Shown here piece after piece: positions 16,501 to 24,495 of a DNA stretch of 37,327 bases. Made by a program: the position numbers and the translations under genes. This DNA comes from JAVEDQ01 sp035468175. Its GTDB lineage: Bacteria > Actinomycetota > Actinomycetes > Frankiales > Frankiaceae. The DNA is taken from assembly GCA_035468175.1 (NCBI GenBank), contig DATITC010000079.1:1-37327 (forward strand). The letters are read 5' to 3'. A model generated the notes under the pieces. The model searched no databases. It had not been told where the DNA came from and saw nothing but the letters and a program-made list of their open reading frames with translations. Position 1 is the first letter of the stretch, and every line of letters begins with the position of its first letter.

Positions 16501-16534
16501 GCGCAGGCGTCACGTTTTCAGCAGCGGAGGTCAA

Positions 16535-17569
16535 GTGACCGACAGCGACACGACGGGCGCCACCAGCGCCGACGTCCGGGACGTCATCATCATCGGGTCC
16601 GGTCCGGCCGGATACACCGCGGCCGTCTACACCGCCCGGGCGAACCTGCGACCCCTCGTTCTCGAGGGCGCGGTGAGCGCCGGCGGTGCGCTGATGACGA
16701 CCACCGAAGTCGAGAACTACCCGGGTTTCGCGGAGGGCATCCAGGGGCCCGAACTGATGGACTCGATGCGCACCCAGGCCGAGCGGTTCGGCGCGGAACT
16801 GATTCCCGACGACGTCGTCGAGGTCGACCTGCGGGCCGAGCCGAAGGTCGTCAAGACGTCGGACGCGACGTACTACGGACGAACCGTCATCCTCGCGACC
16901 GGCTCACAGTGGCGCACCCTCGGGCTGGACAGCGAACAGCGGCTGTTTGCCCACGGGGTGTCCGCCTGCGCAACCTGCGATGGGTTCTTCTTCCGGGACC
17001 AGGACATCGCGGTCGTAGGCGGCGGTGACTCGGCCATGGAGGAGGCGACCTTCCTCACCCGCTTCGCCCGCAGCGTGACGATCGTCCACCGGCGCGACCG
17101 GCTCCGGGCCAGCGCGATCATGCAGCAGCGCGCGTTCACCAACGACAAGGTCCGCTTCCTCTGGAACACCGGCATCGAAGAGGTGCTCGGCGACACCCGG
17201 ATGGAAGGCCTACGGGTACGGGACCTCGTCAGTGGAGAGCAGCGCGACATCCCGTTCAGCGGGCTGTTCCTTGCGATCGGTCACGACCCACGCTCGGACC
17301 TGTTCCGCGGCCAGATCGAGCTCGACGAGGGCGGCTACGTCCTGGTCGACAGCCCCGGGACGCGCACCAACCTGCCCGGCGTCTTTGCCTGCGGTGACCT
17401 GGTGGACCACACCTACCGGCAGGCCATCACCGCGGCCGGCACTGGCTGTGCGGCTGCTTTGGACGCCGAGCGCTGGATCGCCGCGCAGAGCGAGACCGAG
17501 GCCGAGGCAGCCACCGACACCGCGAACACCGTCGCCCCGGCGGCACCGGTGCCGGCGCCGGTCGCCTGA
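16535..17569 (+). CDS. trxB: Thioredoxin reductase
   Basis: This 344-residue FAD/NADPH enzyme reduces thioredoxin. The FAD motif is IIIGSGPAGYTAAVYTARA (about 18-36), the redox pair is CATC (Cys145, Cys148), the NADPH motif is VVGGGDSAMEEA (160-171), and the C-terminal FAD motif is GVFACGDLVDHTYRQAITAAGTG. A 25-residue Ala/Pro/Glu tail extends past the usual end. The start is GTG 16535, with GGAGG at 16526-16530. trxA follows 69 bases later, probably on the same sigma-R-type transcript. Confidence 0.97.
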   Translation: MTDSDTTGATSADVRDVIIIGSGPAGYTAAVYTARANLRPLVLEGAVSAGGALMTTTEVENYPGFAEGIQGPELMDSMRTQAERFGAELIPDDVVEVDLRAEPKVVKTSDATYYGRTVILATGSQWRTLGLDSEQRLFAHGVSACATCDGFFFRDQDIAVVGGGDSAMEEATFLTRFARSVTIVHRRDRLRASAIMQQRAFTNDKVRFLWNTGIEEVLGDTRMEGLRVRDLVSGEQRDIPFSGLFLAIGHDPRSDLFRGQIELDEGGYVLVDSPGTRTNLPGVFACGDLVDHTYRQAITAAGTGCAAALDAERWIAAQSETEAEAATDTANTVAPAAPVPAPVA

Positions 17570-17638
17570 GCCCACCCCCTTCGTGCGTACCTCCTCGTAC
17601 GTACCTCCCTCATGTACAGCAAGGAAGGATGACCACAC

Positions 17639-17962
17639 ATGGGCAACACTCTGCCCGTCACCGATGACAGCTTCAGCACCGAGGTGCTCAAGAGCGACGT
17701 CCCGGTACTCGTCGACTTCTGGGCCGAATGGTGCGGACCGTGCAAGATGGTCGCCCCAGTGCTGGAAGAGATCGCCAAGGAGCACGGCGAGAAGCTGCGC
17801 ATCGTCAAGCTGAACATCGACGAGAACCCGCTCACCGCACGCGACTACGGGATCATGTCGATCCCGACCATGTCGGTCTTCGTCGGCGGCAAGGTCGACA
17901 AGAACATTGTCGGCGCGAAGCCGAAGGCGAGCCTGCTCCGCGAGCTTTCGGAATACATCTGA
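17639..17962 (+). CDS. trxA: Thioredoxin
   Basis: This 107-residue cytoplasmic thioredoxin has the WCGPC active site at residues 31-35, preceded by PVLVDFWAE, and the cis-proline motif SIPTMSVF. It donates electrons to disulfide targets and is recharged by the TrxB encoded upstream. The start is ATG 17639; AGGAAGGA lies nine bases upstream. The 69-base gap from trxB holds two copies of GTACCTCC (17587-17594 and 17601-17608) and no clear terminator, so co-transcription is likely. Confidence 0.97.
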   Translation: MGNTLPVTDDSFSTEVLKSDVPVLVDFWAEWCGPCKMVAPVLEEIAKEHGEKLRIVKLNIDENPLTARDYGIMSIPTMSVFVGGKVDKNIVGAKPKASLLRELSEYI

Positions 17963-17979
17963 GCACGACCTCTCGCATG

Positions 17980-18009
17980 GACGGCCGGGACTCACGGGTC
18001 CCGGTCGTC
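17980..18009 (+). terminator. Terminator-like hairpin after trxA
   Basis: A 12-bp stem with one G-T wobble (GACGGCCGGGAC paired with GTCCCGGTCGTC) closes a 6-base loop 17 bases after the trxA stop. There is no T-run, as is common in GC-rich actinomycetes. It separates trxBA from the downstream amidase gene. Confidence 0.65.
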
Positions 18010-18080
18010 CGTCGCCTCCGGCGCCGCTCGTTAGGCTGGAGAAACGTCCACCCCCGATCGTGAGGCAGGTCCTCTCCCCC

Positions 18081-19223
18081 GTGCAGCTGTACCGACTAGG
18101 CTCCCGAGGTCCCGCCGTTCGGCATCTCCGCGCTCAGCTGGCCGATCTCGGCCTGCTCGGGCAGCCCGAGGGTCCGGCGCGAGATGGTGAGGTCCTGGAG
18201 CTCGACCTGTTCGACGACATCGTTGACGAGGCGGTTCGCAGCTTCCAGCAGAGCCGGGGACTCCGGGTCGACGGCATCGTCGGCATCGACACCACCCGGG
18301 CGCTGGACGAGGCCGCTCGCAGCCTCGGTGACCGGCTGCTCTACCACAGTGTCAGCCACCCCTTCGTCGGGGACGACGTGCTGGAGCTCCAGTCCCGCCT
18401 TGCCGACATGGGCTTCGACGTCGGCCGGGTCGACGGCATCTTCGGAGACCGGACCGAGGGCGCCCTGCGCGAGTTCCAGCGCAACCGGGGTCTCGCCTCG
18501 GACGGTGCGTGCGGCCCGGTCACCCTTCGGGAGTTGACCCGGCTGCAACGCACCGTGGTCGGTGGTCGTCCCTACGAGCTGCGGGAGGCGGAGCAACTGC
18601 GGCGCCGCGGCCCGTCGCTGGCCGGCAAGACCGTGGTCATCGACCCCGGCCACGGTGGCGAAGACCCGGGCTGGGAGGTCGACGGCGTCAGCGAGCGTGA
18701 TCTGATGCATGACCTCGCCTGCCAGCTCGAAGGTCGGCTGCTCGCCGTCGGCGTGAACGCCTTCCTTACCCACCATCCGCGGGAGAACCCCTCGGACGAA
18801 CAGCGGTCGGCGATGGCGAACGAGACCGACGCCGACCTGCTCGTCTCCTTGCACACCGAGGGCGCCAGCTCACCACGGTCGCAGGGAGTCGCGACCTACT
18901 ACTTCGGCACCGGAAGGACCAGCTCGGTCGTCGGCGAGCGGTTCGCCGAACTCGTTCATCGTGAAATCGTGGCCCGAACGGACCTGGTGGACTGCCGGAC
19001 CCATTCGAAGAGCTGGGACATGCTGCGGCGGACGCGAATGCCGGCGGTCCGCCTGGAGCTGGGCTACCTCACGAACGACCACGACGCCCGGGCGCTCGCC
19101 TCCCGCGACTTTCGCGCCACGGTGGCTGAGGGCATCCTCGCGGCGGTTCAGCGCATCTTCCTGCCGCCGGACCTCGATCCCCCCACCGGTCAGTGGCGGT
19201 TGCCGGAGTCCCTCCGCAGCTGA
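18081..19223 (+). CDS. cwlM: CwlM-type amidase_3 protein with two peptidoglycan-binding domains
   Basis: This 380-residue protein has two peptidoglycan-binding repeats (about 5-80 and 95-155; AVRSFQQSRGLRVDGIVG and ALREFQRNRGLASDGACG), then an amidase_3 domain (about 183-360). No signal peptide is visible, so it is probably cytoplasmic like mycobacterial CwlM, which activates MurA when phosphorylated. The residues expected to bind zinc are present: His191 (DPGHGG), Glu205 (SERDL) and His258 (SLHTEG), plus the catalytic Glu326 (LELGYLTN). Mycobacterial CwlM, as I recall it, has lost several of these. The C-tail has PPTGQW, near where mycobacterial CwlM carries its phosphothreonine. The start could also be GTG 18060. 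The 3' end overlaps the convergent GNAT gene by 34 bases. Confidence 0.87.
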   Translation: MQLYRLGSRGPAVRHLRAQLADLGLLGQPEGPARDGEVLELDLFDDIVDEAVRSFQQSRGLRVDGIVGIDTTRALDEAARSLGDRLLYHSVSHPFVGDDVLELQSRLADMGFDVGRVDGIFGDRTEGALREFQRNRGLASDGACGPVTLRELTRLQRTVVGGRPYELREAEQLRRRGPSLAGKTVVIDPGHGGEDPGWEVDGVSERDLMHDLACQLEGRLLAVGVNAFLTHHPRENPSDEQRSAMANETDADLLVSLHTEGASSPRSQGVATYYFGTGRTSSVVGERFAELVHREIVARTDLVDCRTHSKSWDMLRRTRMPAVRLELGYLTNDHDARALASRDFRATVAEGILAAVQRIFLPPDLDPPTGQWRLPESLRS

Positions 19224-19876
19224 CTCGCTCCCCTCGCACCGACCGGCGTTCGACCACCGCCGACGGGGCGGAGCAGACCTTCGGGGGTCATCGACCCGAG
19301 CAGTCGCTCGAGGGCGACCTCCACGTCCTCCCGCCAGGTGACGGTGCTCTTCAATTCGAGCCGCAACCGTGGCCAGCGGGGATGGGGGCGGACCGTCTTG
19401 AACCCGACGGAGAGCAGGTGGTCGGCCGGTAGGACGCAGTGCCCTCGCTCCCCCCGCACGTCGCCGAAAGCCTCGATAGCGCGGACCCCGCGTCGCATCA
19501 TGTCCTTGGCGAGCGTCTGGACCAGCAGTCGGCCGAGCCCTTGGCCGACGAAGTCCTCGACCACGTTCGCGGTCATCAGCAGCACCGCATCAGGACTCAC
19601 GGGGCTGGTCGGGAAGGCGACGGACCGCGGGACGTGCGCGGGTGGAGCGAACAGGACGTAGCCCGCCGCCGCACCGTCCACGTAGACGATCTTGCCGCAG
19701 GACCCCCAGTCGAGCAGCGTGGCCGAGATCCACGCCTCCTTCTCGAACGCCGGGTCCCCCGAGTCCTCTGCACGCGCCCGAGCCACCGGACTCAGCTCCC
19801 AGAACACGCAGCGGCGGCACCGCGGCGGCAGGTCGTCCAGATTGTCCAGGGTGACGTTGGCTACGCGTCGGCTCAT
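19190..19876 (-). CDS. GNAT-family N-acetyltransferase
   Basis: This 228-residue protein has an acetyl-CoA-binding GNAT motif, with GQGLGRLL at 111-118 preceded by the beta strand VLLMTANVVEDF. An N-terminal CRRC pair (Cys20, Cys23) in LPPRCRRCVFWE is typical of a conserved actinobacterial subgroup and could bind metal. Its place between cwlM and the par genes matches Rv3916c. The start is ATG 19876; GGGGG lies about eight bases upstream. Upstream in-frame codons belong to the leader. The acceptor substrate is unknown. The 3' end overlaps cwlM tail to tail. Confidence 0.85.
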   Translation of the reverse strand: MSRRVANVTLDNLDDLPPRCRRCVFWELSPVARARAEDSGDPAFEKEAWISATLLDWGSCGKIVYVDGAAAGYVLFAPPAHVPRSVAFPTSPVSPDAVLLMTANVVEDFVGQGLGRLLVQTLAKDMMRRGVRAIEAFGDVRGERGHCVLPADHLLSVGFKTVRPHPRWPRLRLELKSTVTWREDVEVALERLLGSMTPEGLLRPVGGGRTPVGARGASQLRRDSGNRH

Positions 19877-19915
19877 GCCGCTGGTCCCCCGCCGCTCGCT
19901 CTGCCCAACCGCGTT

Positions 19916-19929
19916 GTGTGTACCCACAC
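19916..19929. promoter_or_regulatory. Inverted repeat upstream of the GNAT gene
   Basis: GTGTG-TACC-CACAC is a perfect inverted repeat 40 bases before the GNAT start. On the minus strand TACACA overlaps it and could serve as a -10. It may be an operator. The rest of the 245-base gap (19877-20121) shows nothing I recognise. Confidence 0.3.
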
Positions 19930-20121
19930 GATGTCCACCTGGTGGCCCCTTCGTGGCCCCGCCGCGCCCCGGGCTCGGTACGACCTCTGCCCTGATCATG
20001 ACCGAGAGGCGCGAGTACCAGCAGGTTAGCTGCTTCCCACGTCGTTGTAACCATTCGATGGGGTGGTTGTGGTGGGGCTAGCCGGTGGGGTCACCGTGCG
20101 AGGTGGAACAGCCCCGAAGGT

Positions 20122-20988
20122 TCACCGTGCAGGCACCGCACCCGACGGTGCGGACACCGTGCGGTCCCCGGGTAACCCGCTCGCCGGCCGCTCGAACAGA
20201 TGACGCTTGCGGCGCGGAACGGCTGCGAGCATCGCGTCGGCGCGGGCGCGCTCGGCGGTGAGCGCCTCTCGGCTCCCCGAGAGCTCGCCGACGAGAGAGT
20301 CCCCGCGGGCCCGCTCGCTCTCCGCGCGCCGCCGCTCGCTGTCGACCGCGGACGACTTCTCCGCCTTCAGCTCGTCCAGCCGACGCTTCAGGTGGTCCCG
20401 CTCCACCTCGGCCCGGGCCGCCCGTTCGCTCATGGCGACGAGCTGCCCCGTCAGGTTCTCGAGCCGCGTGAAGGCATCGGCCAGGTCGAGACCGGCCCGG
20501 GGACTGGCGTCGATGCCGGCCTGGCGGGCTCGAGCGATGACCGCCTCCACGGTGACCTCGGTGCGCAGTCCGCGAGGTCCCGGAGCGTCCCGGGTGAGCA
20601 ACTCCCCCGCTTTGATCCACTTACGGAGGGCCGATTCGCTCACCGACGTGCGTTCCGCGGCCTCCGCCACCGGGAGCCACACCTCCGGAGCAGCAGTTGG
20701 CACCGGTGCCTGCGGTGCGGCCACGTGTGGGCTCGGTGCGGACACGGGAGCCTGCGGTGTGGACGCCGCGGACTGGGCGGCGGGCGCGGGGGAGTGCGAG
20801 CCGGTCGCGTCTGCCCCGGATGAGGACACGGTGACCCCACTCGCTGCGGCGGCGTCCGCACCGGTTGCGGCCGGCATCGCGTGCACGACGCGGAGGCCGG
20901 GCTCGACAGGGGCCGCCGTAGCGGTGCTGTCGGCTGAGCCCTCGTCGGCGAGTTCTCGTGGGGACACGGTGCTGTTCGGTGTGCTCAC
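20122..20988 (-). CDS. HTH plus coiled-coil protein, unknown (RacA/KfrA-like layout)
   Basis: I do not recognise a named family for this 288-residue protein. Residues 1-100 are an Ala/Pro/Ser-rich disordered region. Residues 104-145 resemble a MerR/excisionase-type helix-turn-helix: LPVAEAAERTSVSESALRKW, then GPRGLRTEVT as a wing. Residues 168-256 are a charged heptad-like coiled coil (LENLTGQLVAMSERAARAEV, then Glu/Arg-rich helices). The C-terminus is basic (PRRKRH). This order (DNA binding, then coiled coil) is that of Bacillus RacA and plasmid KfrA, which organise or anchor DNA. The location near parAB makes a chromosome role possible, but this is inference. The start is GTG 20988, with TACCGT eight bases upstream, suggesting a leaderless mRNA. 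Confidence 0.8.
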   Translation of the reverse strand: MSTPNSTVSPRELADEGSADSTATAAPVEPGLRVVHAMPAATGADAAAASGVTVSSSGADATGSHSPAPAAQSAASTPQAPVSAPSPHVAAPQAPVPTAAPEVWLPVAEAAERTSVSESALRKWIKAGELLTRDAPGPRGLRTEVTVEAVIARARQAGIDASPRAGLDLADAFTRLENLTGQLVAMSERAARAEVERDHLKRRLDELKAEKSSAVDSERRRAESERARGDSLVGELSGSREALTAERARADAMLAAVPRRKRHLFERPASGLPGDRTVSAPSGAVPAR

Positions 20989-20996
20989 GAGACCGC

Positions 20997-21002
20997 ACGG
21001 TA
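20997..21002 (-). promoter_or_regulatory. Probable -10 element of the HTH/coiled-coil gene
   Basis: On the minus strand TACCGT lies eight bases before the GTG start, with no ribosome site between them. The divergent aminotransferase gene has the same hexamer in the same place. Confidence 0.4.
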
Positions 21003-21125
21003 GCGTTCCCGCAGGTCAAGCCCGGGCCGACGCGCCGGGGCTGTGGAGAACGCCCCGCCGCGCAATCTGGCGCGCCTGGGGAGCGCTGCGCTGGTTACTC
21101 ACGAGCTTTCCCCGACCGGGTCGAC

Positions 21126-21138
21126 TACCGTGCAACTA
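21126..21138 (+). promoter_or_regulatory. Probable -10 element of the aminotransferase gene
   Basis: TACCGT at 21126-21131 lies six bases before ATG 21138, predicting a leaderless or nearly leaderless transcript. No convincing -35 was found. Confidence 0.4.
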
Positions 21139-22442
21139 TGTCGGGCACGTCTCTGGACCCACACATCGGGCGGTACGCAGCACGGACGCGCGGGATGACC
21201 GCATCCGAGATCCGAGCTCTGTTCGCCGTGGCGAGCCGCCCGGAGGTCGTCAGCCTCGCTGGCGGCTCCCCGTACACGGCCGCGCTGCCGCTCGACGCCG
21301 TGGGGGAGATGCTCCGCCACCTCGTCCTGGACCGCGGCGCCGTCGCGCTGAACTACAGCTCGGGCCAGGGCGACCCGAAGCTCCGCGAGCAGATCTGCGA
21401 AGTCATGCGCCTGGTCGGCATCAACGCCACCGCCGACGACGTGGTCGTCACCGTGGGGAGCCAGCAGGCGCTGGACCTCGTATCCCGCGTCCTGCTCGAC
21501 CCCGGTGACGTCGTCCTCGCCGAGTCACCGTCCTACGTGGGCGCGCTGGGTTCGTTCACCTCCGCGGAGGCCAACATCCGGCATGTGGCCATGGACGAGA
21601 ACGGCCTCATCCCGGCCGCGCTGCGTGAGGAGATCGTGGCCTGCCAGGCCGCCGGCCTGCGGATCAAGTTCCTCTACACGATTCCGAACTACCAGAACCC
21701 GGCCGGTGTCTCGCTCAGCGAGGAACGACGCGTCGAGCTGCTCGAGATCGCCGAGGAGTACGACCTCCTCATCGTGGAGGACGACCCCTACGCGTTGCTC
21801 GGCTTCGAGTCCGAGCCGGCCACCGCCCTCCGGGCCCGCGACGCCCAGCGCGTGATCTACCTCGGATCGTTCAGCAAGACCTTCGCGCCCGGGATGCGCG
21901 TCGGGTGGGCGGTCGCGCCGCACGGCGTGCGGGAGAAGCTGGTGCTGGCGAGCGAGGCGCAAATCCTCTGCCCGCCGACGTTCAACCAGATGGCGGTTTC
22001 GACCTACCTGTCGACCCAGCCCTGGCAGGAGCAGATCAAGGTGTTCCGCGAGCTCTACCGCGAGCGGCGGGACGCGATGATCGCCGCGCTCACCGCCCAG
22101 ATGCCGGCCGGCTGCTCATGGACCTACCCGCACGGTGGGTTCTTCGTGTGGGTGCAGTTGCCGGACGGTATCGACGCAAAGGCCATGCAAGCCCGCGCGG
22201 TGAGTGCACGTGTGGCCTACGTCCCCGGGATCGCCTTCTACGCCAACGGCAGCGGCGGGTCGCATATGCGGCTCTCCTTCTGTTTCCCGCCGCCGGAGCG
22301 CATCGCCGAGGGGGTGCGGCGGCTGGCCGCAGTTCTGGAGGACGAGATGGACCTGCGGGAAACCTTCGGCAAGACCTACAGCGAGGGTCCGCACCCGTCG
22401 GACGGTTCACGTTCGTACGCCCCCGCTCCCGACATGACCTGA
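21138..22442 (+). CDS. PLP-dependent class I/II aminotransferase
   Basis: This 434-residue fold-type I aminotransferase resembles the 2-aminoadipate/aromatic aminotransferase (LysN-like, MocR C-domain) group. Visible elements are SLAGGSP (39-45), YSSGQGDPKLREQI (73-86), GSQQALDL (107-114), IPNYQNPAG (182-190), the pyridine-N-binding Asp in VEDDPY (213-218) and the PLP lysine Lys247 in GSFSKTFAPGMRVGW. It has no N-terminal GntR domain, so it is an enzyme rather than a MocR regulator. The start is ATG 21138. It is divergent from the HTH/coiled-coil gene and followed 30 bases later by a Ddl-like gene. Substrate unknown. Confidence 0.9.
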   Translation: MSGTSLDPHIGRYAARTRGMTASEIRALFAVASRPEVVSLAGGSPYTAALPLDAVGEMLRHLVLDRGAVALNYSSGQGDPKLREQICEVMRLVGINATADDVVVTVGSQQALDLVSRVLLDPGDVVLAESPSYVGALGSFTSAEANIRHVAMDENGLIPAALREEIVACQAAGLRIKFLYTIPNYQNPAGVSLSEERRVELLEIAEEYDLLIVEDDPYALLGFESEPATALRARDAQRVIYLGSFSKTFAPGMRVGWAVAPHGVREKLVLASEAQILCPPTFNQMAVSTYLSTQPWQEQIKVFRELYRERRDAMIAALTAQMPAGCSWTYPHGGFFVWVQLPDGIDAKAMQARAVSARVAYVPGIAFYANGSGGSHMRLSFCFPPPERIAEGVRRLAAVLEDEMDLRETFGKTYSEGPHPSDGSRSYAPAPDMT

Positions 22443-22472
22443 AGCCCGACCTACCGCGAAGCGAATGCGACG

Positions 22473-23444
22473 ATGACCGACCTCGAACGTGTCCTGGTTC
22501 TGGCTGGCGGCTTGTCCGTCGAGCGGGACGTCTCCCTGCGCAGCGGCCGTCGGGTCGTCGAGGCGCTCCGTTCAGTGGGTGTCGACGCGGAGGTGCTGGA
22601 CCCCGACGCCGGCCTCCTGCCGCGGTTGATCGCCGATCCGCCGAGCGCGGTGTTCGTGGCCCTGCACGGCGGACCGGGGGAGGACGGGGCCATCCAGGCG
22701 GTTCTCGACCTCGTCCGCATCCCGCACGCCGGCTCCCCGGCATCGGCCTGCCGTCTGGCCTTCGACAAGCCGGACGCCAAGGCGATCGTGCAGACCGCGG
22801 GTATCTCCACGAGCCCCTGGCTGGCGCTGCCGCACGCCACCTTTCGTGAATTGGGCGCGGGAGCGATCTTCCGTGCCCTGGTCGCCAACCTCGGCTTACC
22901 CCTCGTCGTGAAGCCAGCGGCCGGCGGGTCTGCTCTCGGCGTCGGTGTGGTCACCGAGGCGGAACAGCTTCCCGCCGCGCTGGTCAACAGCTTCGGGTAC
23001 GGGGAGAGTGCGTTGATCGAGCGGTACGTCGAGGGCACCGAGCTCGCCGTCACTGTGCTCGACCGCGGTGACGGCCCGGTGGCCCTACCACCGGTGGAGA
23101 TCACGGCAGCCCACGGCCGGTACGACTACTCCGCTCGCTACACGGCCGGAGCGACCGAGTTCCATGTCCCCGCGCGGCTGGACGATGAGGTTCTCGTGCG
23201 GGCACGTGAGGTCGCGGTGACCGCACACCGTGCACTCGGGCTGGCCGACATCAGCCGGACCGACTGCATCGTCGACGCCGACGGGATCGTGCAGTTCCTC
23301 GAGGTCAACGTGTCGCCGGGTCTCACCGAGACCAGCCTCGTCCCGCTGGCCGTACACGCCGAGGGGCTCGAGATGGGTGTCGTGCTCCGCGACCTGCTCC
23401 AGGCCGCGGTGCTGCGGTCGGCCGGGGGACCTGCTCGCGCCTGA
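22473..23444 (+). CDS. D-alanine--D-alanine ligase-like ATP-grasp enzyme
   Basis: This 323-residue ATP-grasp protein has the Ddl layout. An N-terminal GGLSVERDVSLRSG carries the Glu that positions the first D-Ala. ALHGGPGEDGAIQ, FDKPDAK, VVKPAAGGSALGVGVV and IERYVEGTELAVTVL follow. YDYSARYTAG is the lid region, and the metal-binding end is FLEVNVSPGLTETSLVPLA. Most catalytic positions look intact, so formation of D-Ala-D-Ala or a similar dipeptide is plausible. It may be a second copy, because actinobacterial ddl usually lies elsewhere. The start is ATG 22473. Convergent with parB (28-base gap). Confidence 0.85.
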   Translation: MTDLERVLVLAGGLSVERDVSLRSGRRVVEALRSVGVDAEVLDPDAGLLPRLIADPPSAVFVALHGGPGEDGAIQAVLDLVRIPHAGSPASACRLAFDKPDAKAIVQTAGISTSPWLALPHATFRELGAGAIFRALVANLGLPLVVKPAAGGSALGVGVVTEAEQLPAALVNSFGYGESALIERYVEGTELAVTVLDRGDGPVALPPVEITAAHGRYDYSARYTAGATEFHVPARLDDEVLVRAREVAVTAHRALGLADISRTDCIVDADGIVQFLEVNVSPGLTETSLVPLAVHAEGLEMGVVLRDLLQAAVLRSAGGPARA

Positions 23445-23472
23445 TCGGACGTGAGCGGGCCCAGGCAGCAGG

Positions 23473-24495
23473 TCAGCTGGTCGGTCCACCACCGATGGCG
23501 GACAGGATGCGCTGGAGGTCCTCGGTGCCGGCGAACTCGACGGTGATCCGGCCCTTGCTACGGCCCATCTGCACCTTGACCCGGGTGTCCAGTCGTTCGG
23601 TCAGCGCCGCAGCCACCTCGCTGAGCTCCGGTCGGCTCTCGGTGGGCACCGCCGCGGCCCGGCGCCGGCGCGCTGGCTGGCCGACGGCGACGAGTTCCTC
23701 CACGGCGCGGACCGAGAGTCCTTCGGCGACTATTCGGGTCGCAAGCGCGTCTTGGGCCTCCGCATCGGCCAGCGTGAGCAGGGCGCGGGCGTGCCCGGCC
23801 GTGAGGATCCCCGCGGCGACCCGGCGCTGAACGGCGGGGGAGAGGTTGAGCAGACGCATCGTGTTCGTCAGATGCGAGCGGGACGTACCGAGCCGACCAG
23901 CCAGCTCCTCGTGGGTGCAGCCGAAGTCGGTGAGGAGCTGGCTGTAGGCGGCCGCCTCCTCGAGCGGGTTGAGCTGGCTGCGGTGGAGGTTCTCCAGAAG
24001 CGCCTCGCGCAGGAGATTGTCATCCGCGGTGGTCCGGATGACCGCAGGCACCTCCGTCAGCCCGGCCCGTTGCGAAGCTCGCCAGCGTCGCTCACCCATC
24101 ACCAGTTCGTACCGGTCGTCCCCGGCGGGTCGAACCACGATCGGCTGAAGGACCCCCACCTCGCGGATGCTCGCCGTCAGCTCATCGAGGGCGTCCTCGT
24201 CGAACTCGGTCCGGGGCTGACGTGGGTTGGGATGGATGGCCTGGACCGGCACGAGCCGGAGCTCACCGACCACCTGACCCGCCACGTTGTCGGCAACGTC
24301 GGGTCCGGCTGCTCCACCCAAGCCCGGCTCGACTGGCGGGCTTGTCAGGTCGATCGAGGCGTGACGGCCCGGTCCGTTGAAGAACACGTCGCTCGGGCTG
24401 GTGCGGGTCTGGCCGGACGGTGCCTGCCGAGCAGACTCCGCGGGCGCGATGAGTGCTCCGAGACCGCGACCCAACCCCCGCTGACGCACGCTCAT
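23473..24495 (-). CDS. parB: Chromosome-partitioning protein ParB
   Basis: This 340-residue ParB binds parS and spreads as a CTP-dependent clamp to organise the origin. The N-terminal MSVRQRGLGRGLGALI is the usual ParA-contact end. The CTP-binding domain includes NPRQPR (90-95), GERRWRA (134-140) and ENLHRSQLNP (168-177). A helix-turn-helix lies at about 190-215 (CTHEELAGRLGTSRSHL), and a C-terminal dimerisation domain ends the protein. The start is ATG 24495, overlapping the parA stop as ATGA. Confidence 0.97.
   Translation of the reverse strand: MSVRQRGLGRGLGALIAPAESARQAPSGQTRTSPSDVFFNGPGRHASIDLTSPPVEPGLGGAAGPDVADNVAGQVVGELRLVPVQAIHPNPRQPRTEFDEDALDELTASIREVGVLQPIVVRPAGDDRYELVMGERRWRASQRAGLTEVPAVIRTTADDNLLREALLENLHRSQLNPLEEAAAYSQLLTDFGCTHEELAGRLGTSRSHLTNTMRLLNLSPAVQRRVAAGILTAGHARALLTLADAEAQDALATRIVAEGLSVRAVEELVAVGQPARRRRAAAVPTESRPELSEVAAALTERLDTRVKVQMGRSKGRITVEFAGTEDLQRILSAIGGGPTS

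Noticed and set aside
20136..20153. Terminator hairpin (CCGCACC/GGTGCGG) near the end of the HTH/coiled-coil gene
   Set aside because: It lies inside the coding region before the stop codon and has no T-run, so a terminator role is not supported.
22204..22215. CACGTG cores at about 22207 and 23201 as further parS sites
   Set aside because: The flanks do not match GTTTCACGTGAAAC; only the two sites in parA are perfect.
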